64,000 nt of DNA from Ailurus styani (GCA_002007465.1 LNAC01000682.1:311779-375778), one strand, 5' to 3'. Counted from the stretch's first letter, positions 21,445 to 32,697 are shown. The notes: a model not told the origin generated them from the letters alone. Made by a program: numbers and translations.

Positions 21445-22789
21445 TCTTTCTTCACTTCTGATCCCTTCTCCCCTGTTTGCAGTGTTGCACTCTCTGTCCC
21501 TAGGCACACAGCAGAAGTTGCCACAGGTTTTGTGTTTACATCTCCATTCCAGGGAGTAGCCCAAATGATCTCCCAGGCGGTGGCATATTCCTGGAGAGAG
21601 AATCTGATCTGCCCAATTTAGGTGAGGCGTTCACTGTCTACTCTCCTGGCCGAGCGGTTAGGTCACATAGTATGAATGAGGCTGCTAGGGTCCCACTCTG
21701 GTAAGCGGGACAGTTAACTGGGCTGATCAGACACCTGGAAGGTATCCTGCAGGCTTCTGAGAGCACAAACTTTTCTCTTGTTTCTATTGTTCCAGGTGTC
21801 CTGACAACTAAGATAACTGAGGAGAAGCCTCAGGATATTTTTACCTCAATGCCTGGAAGCTTTTAGGAATTTAGCTTTGACAGCCCTCTGTGGGCAGTGT
21901 TGATCATTCTCCATTAATGTTTTTTGGTTCACCGTGAGCTTTCAGTCTGCATTCAGATCTTTTCTTGTTGATGACTTGAGACTGGCTAGTCTTGGGGTGG
22001 AAGAGCTGGTGGGGTTACGGGAAATGAAGTTATGTCCCCCTCTGATTTCCGTATGCTCTATGTTTGGGGTAAACAGGCACTTCTGGGCATGGGTTGAGTG
22101 AAGGTGAATCTCTATGGCTCTTGGGCCTTTTTCTTTGGGGTCTGTGTATGTAGCCCATTCAGCAGCTGCAAGGCCGGCTCCCTGATTAGAGCTCTCCATC
22201 TGGTTCATTTCTTGTTACAGTTCTTGATTTTCCTTGTCTTTCCACAGCCACTCCGACACTAAAGTTGGCTGGTGATAAAAACAATGTGGCTGCGTGATTT
22301 CTCCTTTAATCTAGCTACCTCTGCCATGCCTCCCAAAGGAAGAGGACTTAACTGATCCTTCCCTAGCCCTGATCCCCCCAAGCTGAGAGTTCTAAGTAGC
22401 ACCATCATTGAGCTCTCATTCAGTACACTCCTTGTATCCTTTAACAGAGATCAGGCATGTGATGGGCAGGCCTCCCCCTACAGTCCAATCTAAATTGTAA
22501 TGAGCTCGGGTGTCCTCAGTGTTTATAGTTGTGAAGTCAGGCTAATTCTCTAGTTTCCGGCCTTGTCCCCAGGTTAGCACAAAGTATGTCAAGTCTGGCT
22601 CTATTAAGACCTCAGAGGTTAGAGCACAGACTCCACACTGTTCATTTTTTACCAGTCCAGCTTCTGTACTGGGTTCCAGGAATAGTGCGGGCTTAAGAGA
22701 TGCAAACAGCTTTTTCCCTGTATGACGCGCCCTGCAGGCCAACAAGTCTTGCTTTTCCATCACAGTTGCACGTGGGACCCCCAAACATT

Positions 22790-23480
22790 TTCACCGTTCC
22801 TGGCCCTCCTGCGGCCCCTTCTGTAGCTCCTTGTTGAGGTCTGCAAACAGACGGTCCGTCGATACCGCCGCCAGACAGCCGCAACACTGACACCTGCCGC
22901 GAGAGGGCGCGGCTTTGCAAGCGCGGCTCAGGAGCATCCTGGACCCCGCGCACCACCGAGCGGGAAACTCCCACGATGTTTCCGGCTCCTCGCTGGTTGG
23001 TGGAGCCCTGGCGCTCCCGCGGGTGGGGAGCTCGATTGCCGGCGCTCGGGGTCCCCGTGAGCCGCTGTCCCGAAGCGAAGCCGCTCGGCCCCTGCAAGGA
23101 CTGCCCGGCCTTGACTTAGAAGTACCTGGCCGAGGAGGCCCGTTACCGGCGCCTAGGCCCGCTGCGGGGTTCCTTGGTCCTCGTGCGCGCCTGCGTCCGG
23201 CCCGCCTTCCCATTGAGGCTGGACGTGTTGGCTGGAGTCGGGGCTTCCCGGAGGTCCGAGCGGGTCTGCGCCCACTGCCATCCAGCGGCGCACGTGAGCA
23301 TCTCTCTCCTGTTCTGACCCACGGCGGGGCGACACCTGCGTCTTGTCCCGTAGCCCTTCTCGGTCCAGGCGTCTTCTGCCTTCTGTCTCGCCAGAGGCGG
23401 CCTCTCTTAGTCCTGGTGTCAAAGATCAGTAATAATTATTGCAGGAGGGCAAAGAGTCCAGGGTGAACTGGACGCAGTTT
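22790..23480 (+). promoter_or_regulatory. CpG island of the decayed KRAB paralogue
   Basis: About 690 bp of dense CpG (for example 22862-23160 and 23250-23350). It stands 0.95 kb upstream of the decayed start exon, the same spacing as in ZNF619. GAGAGGGCGC (22901) and GAGCGGGAAACTCCC (22958-22972) resemble GAGAGGGCGC (33180) and GAGCGGGCAACTCCC (33207-33221) in the ZNF620 island. The CpGs are not visibly eroded, so the promoter may still be unmethylated in the germ line. Confidence 0.75.
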
Positions 23481-23686
23481 TGACTGGTACAGAAGTGACT
23501 GGACCTTTTAAAGGGAGACTGGAGGAGGAGGGAGCGGGGTGAGCGGAGGTTCGGTAGGGTTAGGGGGAGTCACGTGAAACCCATATGGGTTAGCTGACTG
23601 GGCTTAAGGAAGTTTGTCTACTACCCTCCTCCAGAGACGGAGACGGGACCTGTCTTCAGGTGTTGGTTGGAACAGTAAATTCTTCT

Positions 23687-23897
23687 TCTTCTTCTTTTTT
23701 AAGATTTTATTATTTATTTGACACAGAGAGAGAAAGAGATCAGATCACAAGTAGGCAGAGAGGCAGGCAGAGAGAGAGGAGGAAGCAGCCTTCCCGCGGA
23801 TCAGGGTGCCCGATGCGGGGCTTTATCCCAGGACCCTGAGATCATGACTTGAGCCGAAGGCAGAGGCTTTCACCCACTGAGCCACCCAGCCGCCCCC
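23687..23897 (-). mobile_element. SINEC, young form
   Basis: Antisense copy flanked by AACAGTAAATTCTT / AACAGTAGATTCTT, in the first intron of the dead gene. Confidence 0.93.
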
Positions 23898-24423
23898 AAA
23901 CAGTAGATTCTTTTGGCAGCCCTGAATTTTCTCAGGCAGACACTCTTAAGGGATGTGGTCCCTTGAGATGTGGCCTTGAGCTATTAATGTTTTCTTAGTC
24001 TTTACAGGCCAAGGTTAAGGCTTAGTGGAGAAAGGGCTCAGGAGAGCCTGGCTAGAGTTTGGCCGAGGACAAACTCTTTGTCAATGGTCAGGGTCACTGA
24101 GCACCTTCAGTAAGACTGTTTTCTCCTCGAGCCCAACAGTCATTGAAGCCAGGATTCTCCTCCAGCTGAGGCTCAGTTCTGGACAATGGAGTGTAGTGGT
24201 TTATTTTGAGAAGCCTTGTGCCTTGCCAGCAAGTGAGTGGAAAAATAAACCGAAGGAGTAATTATAACTGTGGTTGAGGTAGGGGCCAGGCTGCCCTGGT
24301 GTGGTGAGATGGTCATTGTTCTGATTCCAGGAGTCCAGGGATGGTGGGGAGAGATGGAGGAGTAATGCACTTATGGGCTGCAAGAGAGGGACAGTCTCAC
24401 TTGGAGGTCTTCTGCTGTCTTAG

Positions 24424-24508
24424 ATCTGAGGCTCTTCCTTTTCCAAAATCAGGGAGCCATGGAGGAAGCTGGGACTCGGCAGCTATGCTCCATAAAGTGT
24501 GGTCTTAG
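24424..24508 (+). pseudogene. Decayed KRAB gene: start exon with stop codon
   Basis: Homologous to the start exons at 9296 and 50958: a CTGTCTTAG acceptor, then GAGGCTCTTCCTTTTCCAAA, then ATG at 24485 and M-L-H-K-V-W-S-stop, then GTGATC. The last codon, CAG (Gln) in the three live genes, is TAG here at 24506-24508. The exon frame and its donor GT are otherwise kept. I infer a fourth member of the ZNF619/620/621 family that died after duplication. Confidence 0.85.
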
Positions 24509-24894
24509 GTGATCCTGATAACCTTTCTTAGATTAGCTGTCCGAGAAGTTAGTACAGGACTCAGGCCTGACATGGCTTCTCCTTGCTACACTGTTATAGA
24601 AGGTGTATATGTGTGTCTATGCACATGAGGGTCTGTTTGTTTGGGGAAAGTGGTTTGAGGTGAGATGAGATTATCCAAGGACATATTGTGGATTAGAGAG
24701 AGGACATGATATTCAGAAGATCCATCTAAATGTGTGAAGTGGAAGCACCTGCCAGTAAAAATTTCTGGGAATTCTAAATCCATATCATTTTCAACAAATG
24801 AAGTCTAGGAACAGGCAAGAAAAGCCTTTTAGGGGAATATGTTCGCTCTGTAAATTGTGTATTCAGAATAGCACAAGATTAGGACTTCTCTCTT

Positions 24895-25780
24895 CATTCA
24901 ACAGGTATATACCGAGCACTGTGTGTGCCATGCCATAGGCTTTGGAAGTATCAGGGGACACTATTAATAGTTACATAATGTATTGAGTTCTTATTTTGAT
25001 AGAGTCATTCATTTAATAAATATTGATGGAGTTCCTACTTGGTGCCAATGGTCACCAAAATTGCCTTCACAGAGCTCTTGATTCTAATGAGTGACAGAGA
25101 AACAACACACCAGTGAGTGCATAATACACTATCAGGGAGTGATACATGTTAACATGGAAAGGTGGGGAAGGGGATAGAAAGTGACAATAGTGCATTGAAT
25201 TAAGGGCAGTGATATGTGAGCAGAGTAATGCAAGGGAGCAAAACAGGGAGAGGGAAGATTAAGGTCCTAAGGAGAGAACTATCTTAAAATATTTGGGTTT
25301 TTTAAGCAACAGAAAGAAGGCAAGTATTTCCTAAGTGCAATGATGTAGTCAGGGTAGTTAGGACATGAGAGAAAGAGAAAGACAGGGAGAGGGACAGGGG
25401 GAGAGAGGTGGGCCACTTCTTGTGTGGCTTTGATATTGTGTACTTGGGCATAGCCTCCTCTAGCTGGAGTTGTAAAGGTCTCACTGAACAGGTGATGTCT
25501 GCTCAGAGATCTACAGAAAAGGAAGCAGGGGAGAGACTGCCAGGCTGGTGGGAGCACAAACACAAAAACCAAGAGGTAGGAGAGAATTGGATTTGTTGAG
25601 AAGATAGGGAAGCTGGGTGGCCAAACCATACAGAACCCAGAGAAAGTATGGCGCTGGCTGAAGTTGTAGAGAGATGCAGGGGCCTGATCTGTAGGAACTT
25701 AGGTCATGGGAAAGACTTTGGATTTCATCATAAGAGCAACAATTGGCCATTGAAAGGTTTTTGAGTGCTTCATGCACATT
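24895..25780 (+). repeat. L2 LINE 3' fragments
   Basis: TTCATTCAACAGGTATATAC, ATTCATTTAATAAATATTGATGGAG, CTCTTGATTCTAATGAGTGACAGAG and CCATTGAAAGGTTTTTGAGT are L2 text in sense order, diverged and gapped. Confidence 0.7.
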
Positions 25781-26137
25781 TTATGATATTACTGGGGCTA
25801 CTGCATAGAAAGTCTGTTGGGGTTTGAGAGGCTAGTTAGACTCACGTAGGAGCCTACCCAGGAAATGGTTGCTGTCTTGCTATAGGATGCATTGCTATCT
25901 GGGTCGAGCAAATTCCCTTTCTTTTTGTTTTCTCAAAATATTCTTAGCTAATCTTTTCACCTATTCTTTTATATAAATTTCAGAATCTAGATTCTTTGGG
26001 ATTTTAGAATAAAAATGATTTCCACTGAGATTGCCTTGACTTATAGATTAATTTGAGAAATGACAGTTTCATAAAACGAATGCTTCTCATTCAGGAACAT
26101 GTTCTGTTGTCATTTGTTCAGCTCTTATGTTCTTTAG

Positions 26138-26177
26138 TGTGTGTGTGTATGTGCGTGTGTGTGTGTGTGTGTGTGTA
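26138..26177. repeat. (GT)n microsatellite
   Basis: About 20 GT units, interrupted by ATGTGC. Confidence 0.95.
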
Positions 26178-26322
26178 AACTATAGATCATGTCCATTTCT
26201 GATTGATTTTGGGGCATATTTCTTTTTCTATCACAATGTTCATCTCGTCACCTAATTTTTGACAGCTCATGCCTCCCCCTCTGCCCCTAGCTGAAAGCTT
26301 GCGTAGGAAACTTTTGTTTCAG

Positions 26323-26448
26323 CAGCCACAGTGACCTTCGAGGACATGGTTGTGTACCTCACCCAGAAACACCAGGCCAGCCTAATGCCTGTTGAGACTG
26401 TGCCCCAAGATGTGATGTTGGAGATTTATGGGACTGTAGCTTCTCTAG
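26323..26448 (+). pseudogene. Decayed KRAB-A exon
   Basis: From 26331 the frame reads VTFEDMVVYLTQKHQASLMP, then VETVPQDVMLEIYGTVASLG, followed by a good donor GTAAGG: plainly a KRAB-A exon. Two extra bases (CA at 26329-26330) after CAGCCA shift the frame and create a TGA if the normal acceptor is used. One codon is missing in the middle, the conserved Trp is Gln, DV is DM, and the QRALYREV core is ETVPQDV. Such changes should abolish TRIM28 binding. Confidence 0.9.
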
Positions 26449-26904
26449 GTAAGGCCTCTCTTTCCTCTAGGACTCAACCTCTGTACTTTCGAACTTCCTT
26501 GGTCATTTCCTCTTATTAGGCACAGTGTCTCTCCTCAGCTCAGTTTTCGAAAGTCTGTGAGCTGAGTTCCCCAGTCATCAGACACAGAGGTTCCTTGTTG
26601 GGAGGAGCCCTAGGTTCTCTTTAGTATTACAACAGACATTCCTCAGTTCCCTAGAAGAGGCTTTGCTCTGGCAAAATGGGAAATGAAGAGTTTTCTGATG
26701 CCCTGCTTAAGCTGTTGGTACCTACCTCACCCTTGTTTTCTCGAGATCTTGCTCCTCTACTGCTTCTCCTATTTTAGCGCATATTCAGATAGGGCCACGT
26801 AAAGTAAGTTTCTTAAGTTTCTTCCTGAGTAAGACAGTTGCAAGGGCTCCTAAGACCTACCTCTCTTGTCCTCCTGGGTGTTCCACGTCCCTTTCCACCT
26901 GCTA

Positions 26905-27252
26905 AAAGTAGAGGATGAGCTGATAGGAGTTCCAGAATCAACTCTGATTCCCAGGACTCTCCTGTTCTGATAGCTCTGCCCAAGCAAGGGGAGGTTCCAT
27001 GGGCCCAGATCCCTGCACACGGTTGGCACAAAGGTCCTGACAGGGATGCCTGGGTGGTTCAGTTGGTCAAGTGTCTGCCTTGGGCTCAGGACATGATCCC
27101 AGGGTCCTGAAAACAAGCCCCGACAGTCTCCTTGCTCAGCGGGGAGCCTGCTTCCCCTTCTGCCTGCCGCTTCCCCTGCTCATGCGCTCTCTCTGACAAA
27201 TAAATAAATAAAATCTCAAAAAAAAGAAAGGTCCTGAGAGATGTCAGTACAG
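26905..27252 (+). pseudogene. Decayed KRAB-B exon split by a SINE
   Basis: CTGATAGCTCTGCCCAAGCA, then GGGGAGGTTCCATGGGCCCA and GATCCCTG, correspond to the KRAB-B text GATCTG.T.TCCCAGCTGGAGCAAGGGGAAGCGCCATGGGGCCCAGATCCCTGG of the live genes in pieces. A SINE interrupts it at 27041-27226. The exon end GATGTCAGTACAG and donor GTAAGT resume after it. The 5' limit is uncertain. No zinc-finger exon is recognisable in the 5.7 kb downstream. Confidence 0.8.
27041..27226 (+). mobile_element. SINEC inside the decayed KRAB-B exon
   Basis: Sense copy between perfect 11-bp repeats AAAGGTCCTGA (27030-27040 and 27227-27237). Removing one repeat and the SINE rejoins the exon text. Confidence 0.95.
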
Positions 27253-27675
27253 GTAAGTAGGAGAAACTGTGAGCTTCCATTGCTACCTCTACTCTCCCTT
27301 TGTTTCAGTAATTTATCATACAAAGTGTTTTCTTTCTCAAACGGCTGCTGTGGGGGATGAAATGGTCACTCTTAAAGTATCGTAGGACATTTGGTGGAGG
27401 CTTAGTGGAGCACCAGCCCTGAACTGGAGAGGACATTCCCCAGGCAGCCACGCCTGCAAGGGTTCTGCACGTTCTGCCGCATATTTGTGTTACCACCCTC
27501 CTCTAGCCACACACCTTTTATTTCACGTAATGCGATAATTTAATTTTCCACTATTTTCAATACAGAGATGTATTTAATTACAATTAGAGGAATTGAGGCT
27601 CCCATGAACTAACCTGGGAGCACATACACAACATTATCATCATTCATTGTTTCTATGAGAAAATGTAATGTTTCT

Positions 27676-27885
27676 TTTTTTTTAAGGTTTTATTTATTTA
27701 TTTAAGAGAGAGAGTGAGCATGAATGAGTTGGGTGAAGGACAGAGGGGGAAGAGCAAGAATCCCAAGCAGACTCACACCAAATGTTGAGCCCCTTTTGGG
27801 GCTCGATCGCAACGCTGAGATCATGACCTGAGCTGAAATCAAGAGTCAGACACTTAACTGACTGAGCCACCCACGCACGCTGAAT
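27676..27885 (-). mobile_element. SINEC, diverged
   Basis: Antisense copy between perfect 13-bp repeats ATGTAATGTTTCT (27663-27675 and 27886-27898). Confidence 0.94.
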
Positions 27886-29255
27886 ATGTAATGTTTCTAA
27901 ACAGTGACCTAAAGATAAACTCTGTGAGGAATTCATGGATATAACTTAGATGGAAACTGGCTTTCTTCATTTGAAAGAGGTCCATTATGCAAGATTTTTA
28001 AAAATCTAGAAGAGTATGTTGTGGCCTTTCCTATTCTCAGCCTATTCCAATTTCTCAAACTATACAGTTTTTATACAGCATTTCCCATTCTAACTCTGGT
28101 TAGAGTTACTTTGTTACTTTGAAGTAGTGCCTTTTCAGGAAGGGCTCTACCCCAGGAAGGACCTAAGACTATTTTGGTGAGAAAACTTCCCTGCATCTAC
28201 TGGGAATTCTCTTTATGGGTTGTCTGTTTAGCCTGTTAATGACCTTCACAAGGGGATTCAGGGAACTTTTCTTTCATTCTTTTATAATGGGTAGGCAATA
28301 GGTAGGACTCAGGAGGAAAAAAAATCAAAATTCATGCTTAGTGTATCCAGATGCAGTTTGAGTCAATCCCAGATCTCTAAGAAAAACAAATTGTAGAAAA
28401 AAGACAATGATTTTGATTTCTGGAAATTATATTTATTAACTGTGTTTTCCAGTAGCAATTAGGAAGAAAACATCTGAAAAACCATTGTATTGCTGCAGTT
28501 TAGAGCAGAGAGAAAAATATGAGATCTCTATTTGATGGACAGAAATTGTCCTGCTCATAGCTCATCATATGGGGACAGGAACACTGGGGAGGCTGAGACT
28601 GTATGCCTTAAATTGTTTGTAATAGTCCTTGGCAAACAGATAGTTTATTTATAAAGAAGTTGATCATAATAGTAGATTTCAGAGACCTACTCTGCAGTAG
28701 GTTAGTGGGTTTTTTTTTATTAATGACAAGATAAAACAGAATAAAAGTCCATCTAGAATAATGCTTTATATACAATACAAGAAAGATAACATCTTTGATG
28801 GAGAGAAAAACCTTTGTAGCTGTACAGATAAGAAAAAAAATATAAATGCTTTCCCAACGCTTAACAAAGTTTTTCTCAGATCCTCAATGACCAGTGGAAT
28901 TAGTTTTGGAAATAGGATTTCGGCTTGTAGTCAGAACAGGAATACTGGGCAAATGATAGCAGAATGAAAGAAGATAAGCTAACTGAGTGGGAGGGAAAGT
29001 TTCCTTAGGAGAAAGTTTGAGTCCATAAAAGCCAGGCCAGGAAGATATAAAAGGGAGCAAGACATTCCTATATATAACTGGCCCTGAAGATATAGCTAAA
29101 CATCTTCATTATTGGAGGGTGTGCTCCAGCAAAAGAAGGAAGAATGAGGAGGACATCGTGTCCAGAAAAGCATGGGTCCATAGTGGGAAAATTGTGGACT
29201 CAGCATGACAGTTGTCCATGCTCAGCAGCAGGGCTGAAAATTTGTGTCTTCATAC

Positions 29256-29756
29256 TGTTAAGAGTAGACAGATAGGTTCTAACAGGACACCTGGAGACCA
29301 GCACTAAGGAAGTCAGGGCCGGCTGTCAGGAAGGTCAGAGTCCTGTTCTGGCAGCACTCCACAATAGGCCAGATCAAACCAGACAAGTCCAAGATGGTTG
29401 ATGCCATAACAGGAAACTGCTGACCAAATTAGGAAGAAAAAGTAGGAAACCCTGCTTCACACCCCAGGTAGTGAATATTCTCCCCTCTAGTTAACAACTA
29501 TCAATAAAAGATAGAAACCCAACTCCCTGGGCATCCACCCATCTCTCTCTCTCTCTCTCTCTCTCACCAGCTCTTATATCTCTAGAGTGTACTATTCACT
29601 TTAATAAACTTTCCCACTTGTGTCACTTATCCACTGTGCTGTGTGTCTGTCTTTGAATTCATTCTCATGACAAGTCCAAGAACTTTCAGCAACTCCTTTG
29701 GGTCTGGCTGGGTCAAGGCCCAAGGGTCTGAGGTCTCCCCAGTTCATCCAGCAACA
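29256..29756 (+). mobile_element. Solo LTR of a class I-type endogenous retrovirus
   Basis: 501 bp from TGTTAAG to GCAACA with a perfect 4-bp repeat ATAC on both sides (29252-29255, 29757-29760). Inside are a (TC)n run at 29546-29568 and a polyadenylation signal in TTTAATAAACTTTCCCAC. The 4-bp TSD fits gammaretrovirus-like ERVs. No viral genes are attached. Confidence 0.85.
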
Positions 29757-30100
29757 ATACCAAGGAGGGTTTGTTAAAAAAAGAAACAAAAACAAAAAAC
29801 AAAACTAGGATATCATAAAGTTCAACAGTGGAAAATAGAAAGGCAAGTAGGAATTTTTAAAAAGTTGTGTAATAGAAGAAATATAATCTTTGTATACCAT
29901 TTGGCTCTATAGTGAGCACCATTTACATGGTACAGGGAAAAGGTCTTTCCGAGTTGCTGGAGTAACTGGAGATAGAGATATCTTTGAGTGACATCTGGAC
30001 ACTGCAATCATTATTGCCTCCTGACACATTCTGGCTATATTGTAGGGATGACCAAAGGGTCCAGAATTTATAAACATTCCTCTACACAACAGTGCATACA

Positions 30101-30128
30101 TTTGTGTGTGTGTGTGTGTGTGTGTGTG
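30101..30128. repeat. (TG)n microsatellite
   Basis: About 13 TG units. Confidence 0.95.
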
Positions 30129-30194
30129 AATTTTTCTGACTAGCTTGAGTATAAAAGCATGGCTCACAAAAGATGAGTTGCTCTGATATAGAAG

Positions 30195-30303
30195 GACCCA
30201 CTCCAGTATCCTAATGTGGGGCTTGATCTCAGGATGCTGAGATCATGACCTGAGCCGAAATCAAGAGTCAGATGTTTAACTAACGGAGGCACCCAAGCAC
30301 ACC
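30195..30303 (-). mobile_element. SINEC, 5' half only
   Basis: TGTGGGGCTTGATCTCAGGA..GAGATCATGACCTGAGCCGA..GGCACCCAAGCAC: the head half of an antisense copy; the A-rich tail part is absent. Confidence 0.82.
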
Positions 30304-30661
30304 TGCTTCTGCTTTCTGTGGTTACCTCATTTCCAAAAAAATTTTTTTAAAACTTTGCCAATTAAATCTCACTTAACCATATGTAAATGTTGCATGAAGT
30401 TTTCTCAAGGCATTTGTCATTTGCTAATATATAGCAGTGGTAATTTGGCATCGTTTCCATTAGTTTCATATTTCTTCTTTTTTGGCATAAATGTTCAGAT
30501 AAATGGACATTAGATATTACATGTGTGCTTCATAAAGTCTTAAGTGTATTATATATAACACCTTCCTAAGACAATGCTGAATGAAGATGGTCACACAGCC
30601 ATATTGTAATTAATGAAATAACATTTTTGTGCTATGTCAGATGTTGAAATAATTGTTTCTC

Positions 30662-30866
30662 TTTTTTAAAAGATTTTATTCATTTATTTGAGACAGAGAA
30701 AAAGAGACAGACAGAGAGAGAGAAGGCAAGTGGGGGGAGGGAGAGGGATAAGCAGACTCCCCGCTGAGCACAGTGCCAGGCACTAGGCTTGATCTCACCA
30801 CCCTGAGATCATGACCTGAGCTAAAATCAAGAGTCAGACACCCAACCACGGAGGGACCCAGGTGTT
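30662..30866 (-). mobile_element. SINEC
   Basis: Antisense copy with AAAAGATTTTATTCATTTAT and ..GGACCCAGGTGTTC. Flanks TAATTGTTT / TAATTGTGT form a short imperfect repeat. Confidence 0.9.
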
Positions 30867-31076
30867 CTAATTGTGTTTATCTTAATAAAATTTGCGTCTG
30901 GCATAATTTGTAATTTTAGAGCTTGGAAATGTATAAAATCTTTCCCATGGAGATTAATAGTATAATAGCTTAATTGACTTATAATAAATGGCCTGAAGGT
31001 TTTTTGTTTTTAAATACATTGGCCTAATAATATGGGGAAGGTGCTCTTGTTTAAAAGTCCTTAAAAGAAACAGCCT

Positions 31077-31490
31077 TGATGCAGGCTGGCTGGGTCCAAG
31101 GACCCAGAGGGGTCTGGCAAGCCCAGCCAAGAGGGTCCTTGGCTTCACACAGGATGGAAATCAAACACAAGCTGAGAGAAGGAAGAGCAGACTATAGATA
31201 TAGAGCATCTGGGAGACTTGGAAAGGAAAGGGAAGGAAATTGAGTGTCGTCTTTGCTTGGGACCTGAAGTTTTTATTAAGGACAATTATCTGGTGCACCT
31301 ATCTTCTGTCCTCCATAAATCACTTATGCCCTGGAGCCAGGGGTCTTGATAAGTCATTGGTTTTGTAAAACTTTCATGAATACTCCATTCAGTCCTTAGG
31401 TATTATCTGTTCTGTTGGAAAACTCCAATGAAATCATTAAATCCTTGACCTTTACAGGGAGGACATACACTATCTGTTCTATAACACCTG
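31077..31490 (-). mobile_element. Antisense LTR fragment (A)
   Basis: Read in reverse, it carries TCCTTAATAAAAACTTCAGG and ends ..CAGCCAGCCTGCATCA, like an R-U5 end. The right end near 31486 (ATAACA) is tentative. A 126-codon minus-strand open frame (31403-31783) runs through it and its flank; I see no retroviral protein motif in it. Confidence 0.55.
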
Positions 31491-31879
31491 TGTAAGGCAG
31501 GGGTGTAGGTCCTAGCAAGAACAGAAGCAGGAAAAGGAATAAAAAAGCAGTTTTTCATGGATCCCTTTAGTTTCCCTCTCTCAGCCGGATCCCAAATCCT
31601 TTTCCTGATTCCATGTAGCCTAGAGACTGTACTTCCCCTGCCCAGGGAGAAATCTGGAAGTGCATTTTCTTGAACTGGTGAACCATAGATGTTTTTCAGG
31701 GACACCATGCAAAGCTGAGTGGGCAGGAGTGAGCCACCCAGTTCTAGAAAACTGGGATTATCAAAGGATGCATACTGAATCACTAGGCTCTTCTCCCAGC
31801 TCAGCTTCTAGAATGTTCAAATCATTCTTCTTCATCTTGGAGAAGAGGGTGTGTAGGTGGGGCTCAAAAGCCCCTGGAT

Positions 31880-32697
31880 CCTGGGGTCCCAAACAGACTA
31901 GGTTCCACCACTCACTATTGACAAAACCCAAAGGCAGAGAAACGAGTGGTGATGAAACAAGAAAGGAATTTATTTCAGTGAGCGGACTAGTATCTCAAAG
32001 ACTGTCTCCAAAATGCCAAAAATACTTCCAGGTTTATGTAAGGAAAATGTGGGACAAAGTGGGTGGGTATGTGCAGGAAGGCAGTGCAGGTTAAAACCAA
32101 TCATTGTCTTGGAATCAATCATGGGTAGGGTCTTGCTGCCTCAGGGCAGTTCCCGTTGCTTGAAGGGGTAGTTTTGGTTCCCATCAGGGGATACTTGACC
32201 CTATGGATCTTCTTCCTGAGCCAAGAGACAGGCTGGAAAGAAGAATCCACCTAAAAAGTTTGCGGTCAAAATGGAGGGAGCCAAAGCCCTCTTTCAGGAG
32301 GACAGTTCTTACATAGAACAGTAGAGCTTGGCTAGTAGGAGCCATGTCTTTGAAGCTATTCTCAGGAGTATTAGAGCCTTCCCATGTTGGCAACCTCCAA
32401 GAAGAGCTTCTTGGGGTAGGGCTAAGACATTTGCTTGGCTTGCAAATTTGTAATAAAGACAAATCATGGTGGCTATCCCATTGGCAGGTCTAGCTGTGTA
32501 ATGGGGTCCCCTGTCAAGTCTTTGAGGATGGAATGGTTCTGAAGACTGACAGAGGAGAAGCTATATGAAACATTTAACTCAATATGAAGGACCCAGAACT
32601 CACCGGGAAGGTTTCCAGGCGGGACTTGGAACACATATCCACGTATAGGGTGGGAAAAGGGTCTAAGGCTTAAATGTTAACAGCTCTTTTCCCTACA
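31880..32697 (-). mobile_element. Antisense LTR or ERV fragment (B)
   Basis: In reverse it has GAAATAAATTCCTTTCTTGT (polyadenylation signal) and begins TGTAGGGAAAAGAGC near 32697. It differs from fragment A, so the two are probably separate families or insertions. The left limit is uncertain and no TSD was found. Confidence 0.5.

Larger units (their letters stand above)
18612..22780. other. ZNF619 3' UTR and spacer to the dead paralogue
   Basis: No gene seen. No AATAAA occurs soon after the ZNF619 stop; the first clear one is at 20889-20894, about 2.3 kb on, and may or may not be used. SINEs lie at 19562 and 21292. 20045-20165 (GTGAGTTTTGACAAATGAATACAGTTGTG) looks like L1 3' text. 18612-19560, 20170-21290 and 21445-22780 otherwise hold nothing I recognise. 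Confidence 0.65.
24509..26322 (+). other. Intron remnant of the decayed KRAB gene
   Basis: Contains L2 sequence at 24895-25780 and a GT repeat at 26138-26177. 24509-24890 and 25790-26130 show nothing recognisable. The end (26291-26322, AGCTTGCGTAGGAAACTTTT) is the decayed form of the intron end GACTTGAGCAGGAACCTGTT found before KRAB-A in the live genes. Confidence 0.7.

Noticed and set aside
26331..26519. The decayed KRAB-A as a separate functional KRAB-only gene
   Set aside because: Key residues (DV, Trp, QRALYREV) are lost and the start exon carries a stop codon; the frame runs into the intron.
28761..28967. GEKNLCSCTDKKK-like text as a relic zinc finger of the dead gene
   Set aside because: Only a GEK and two nearby cysteines match; there is no histidine pair or finger spacing, so chance is more likely.
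31403..31783. 126-codon minus-strand frame as an ERV gene
   Set aside because: It runs into LTR-like text and shows no recognisable Gag, Pol or Env motif.
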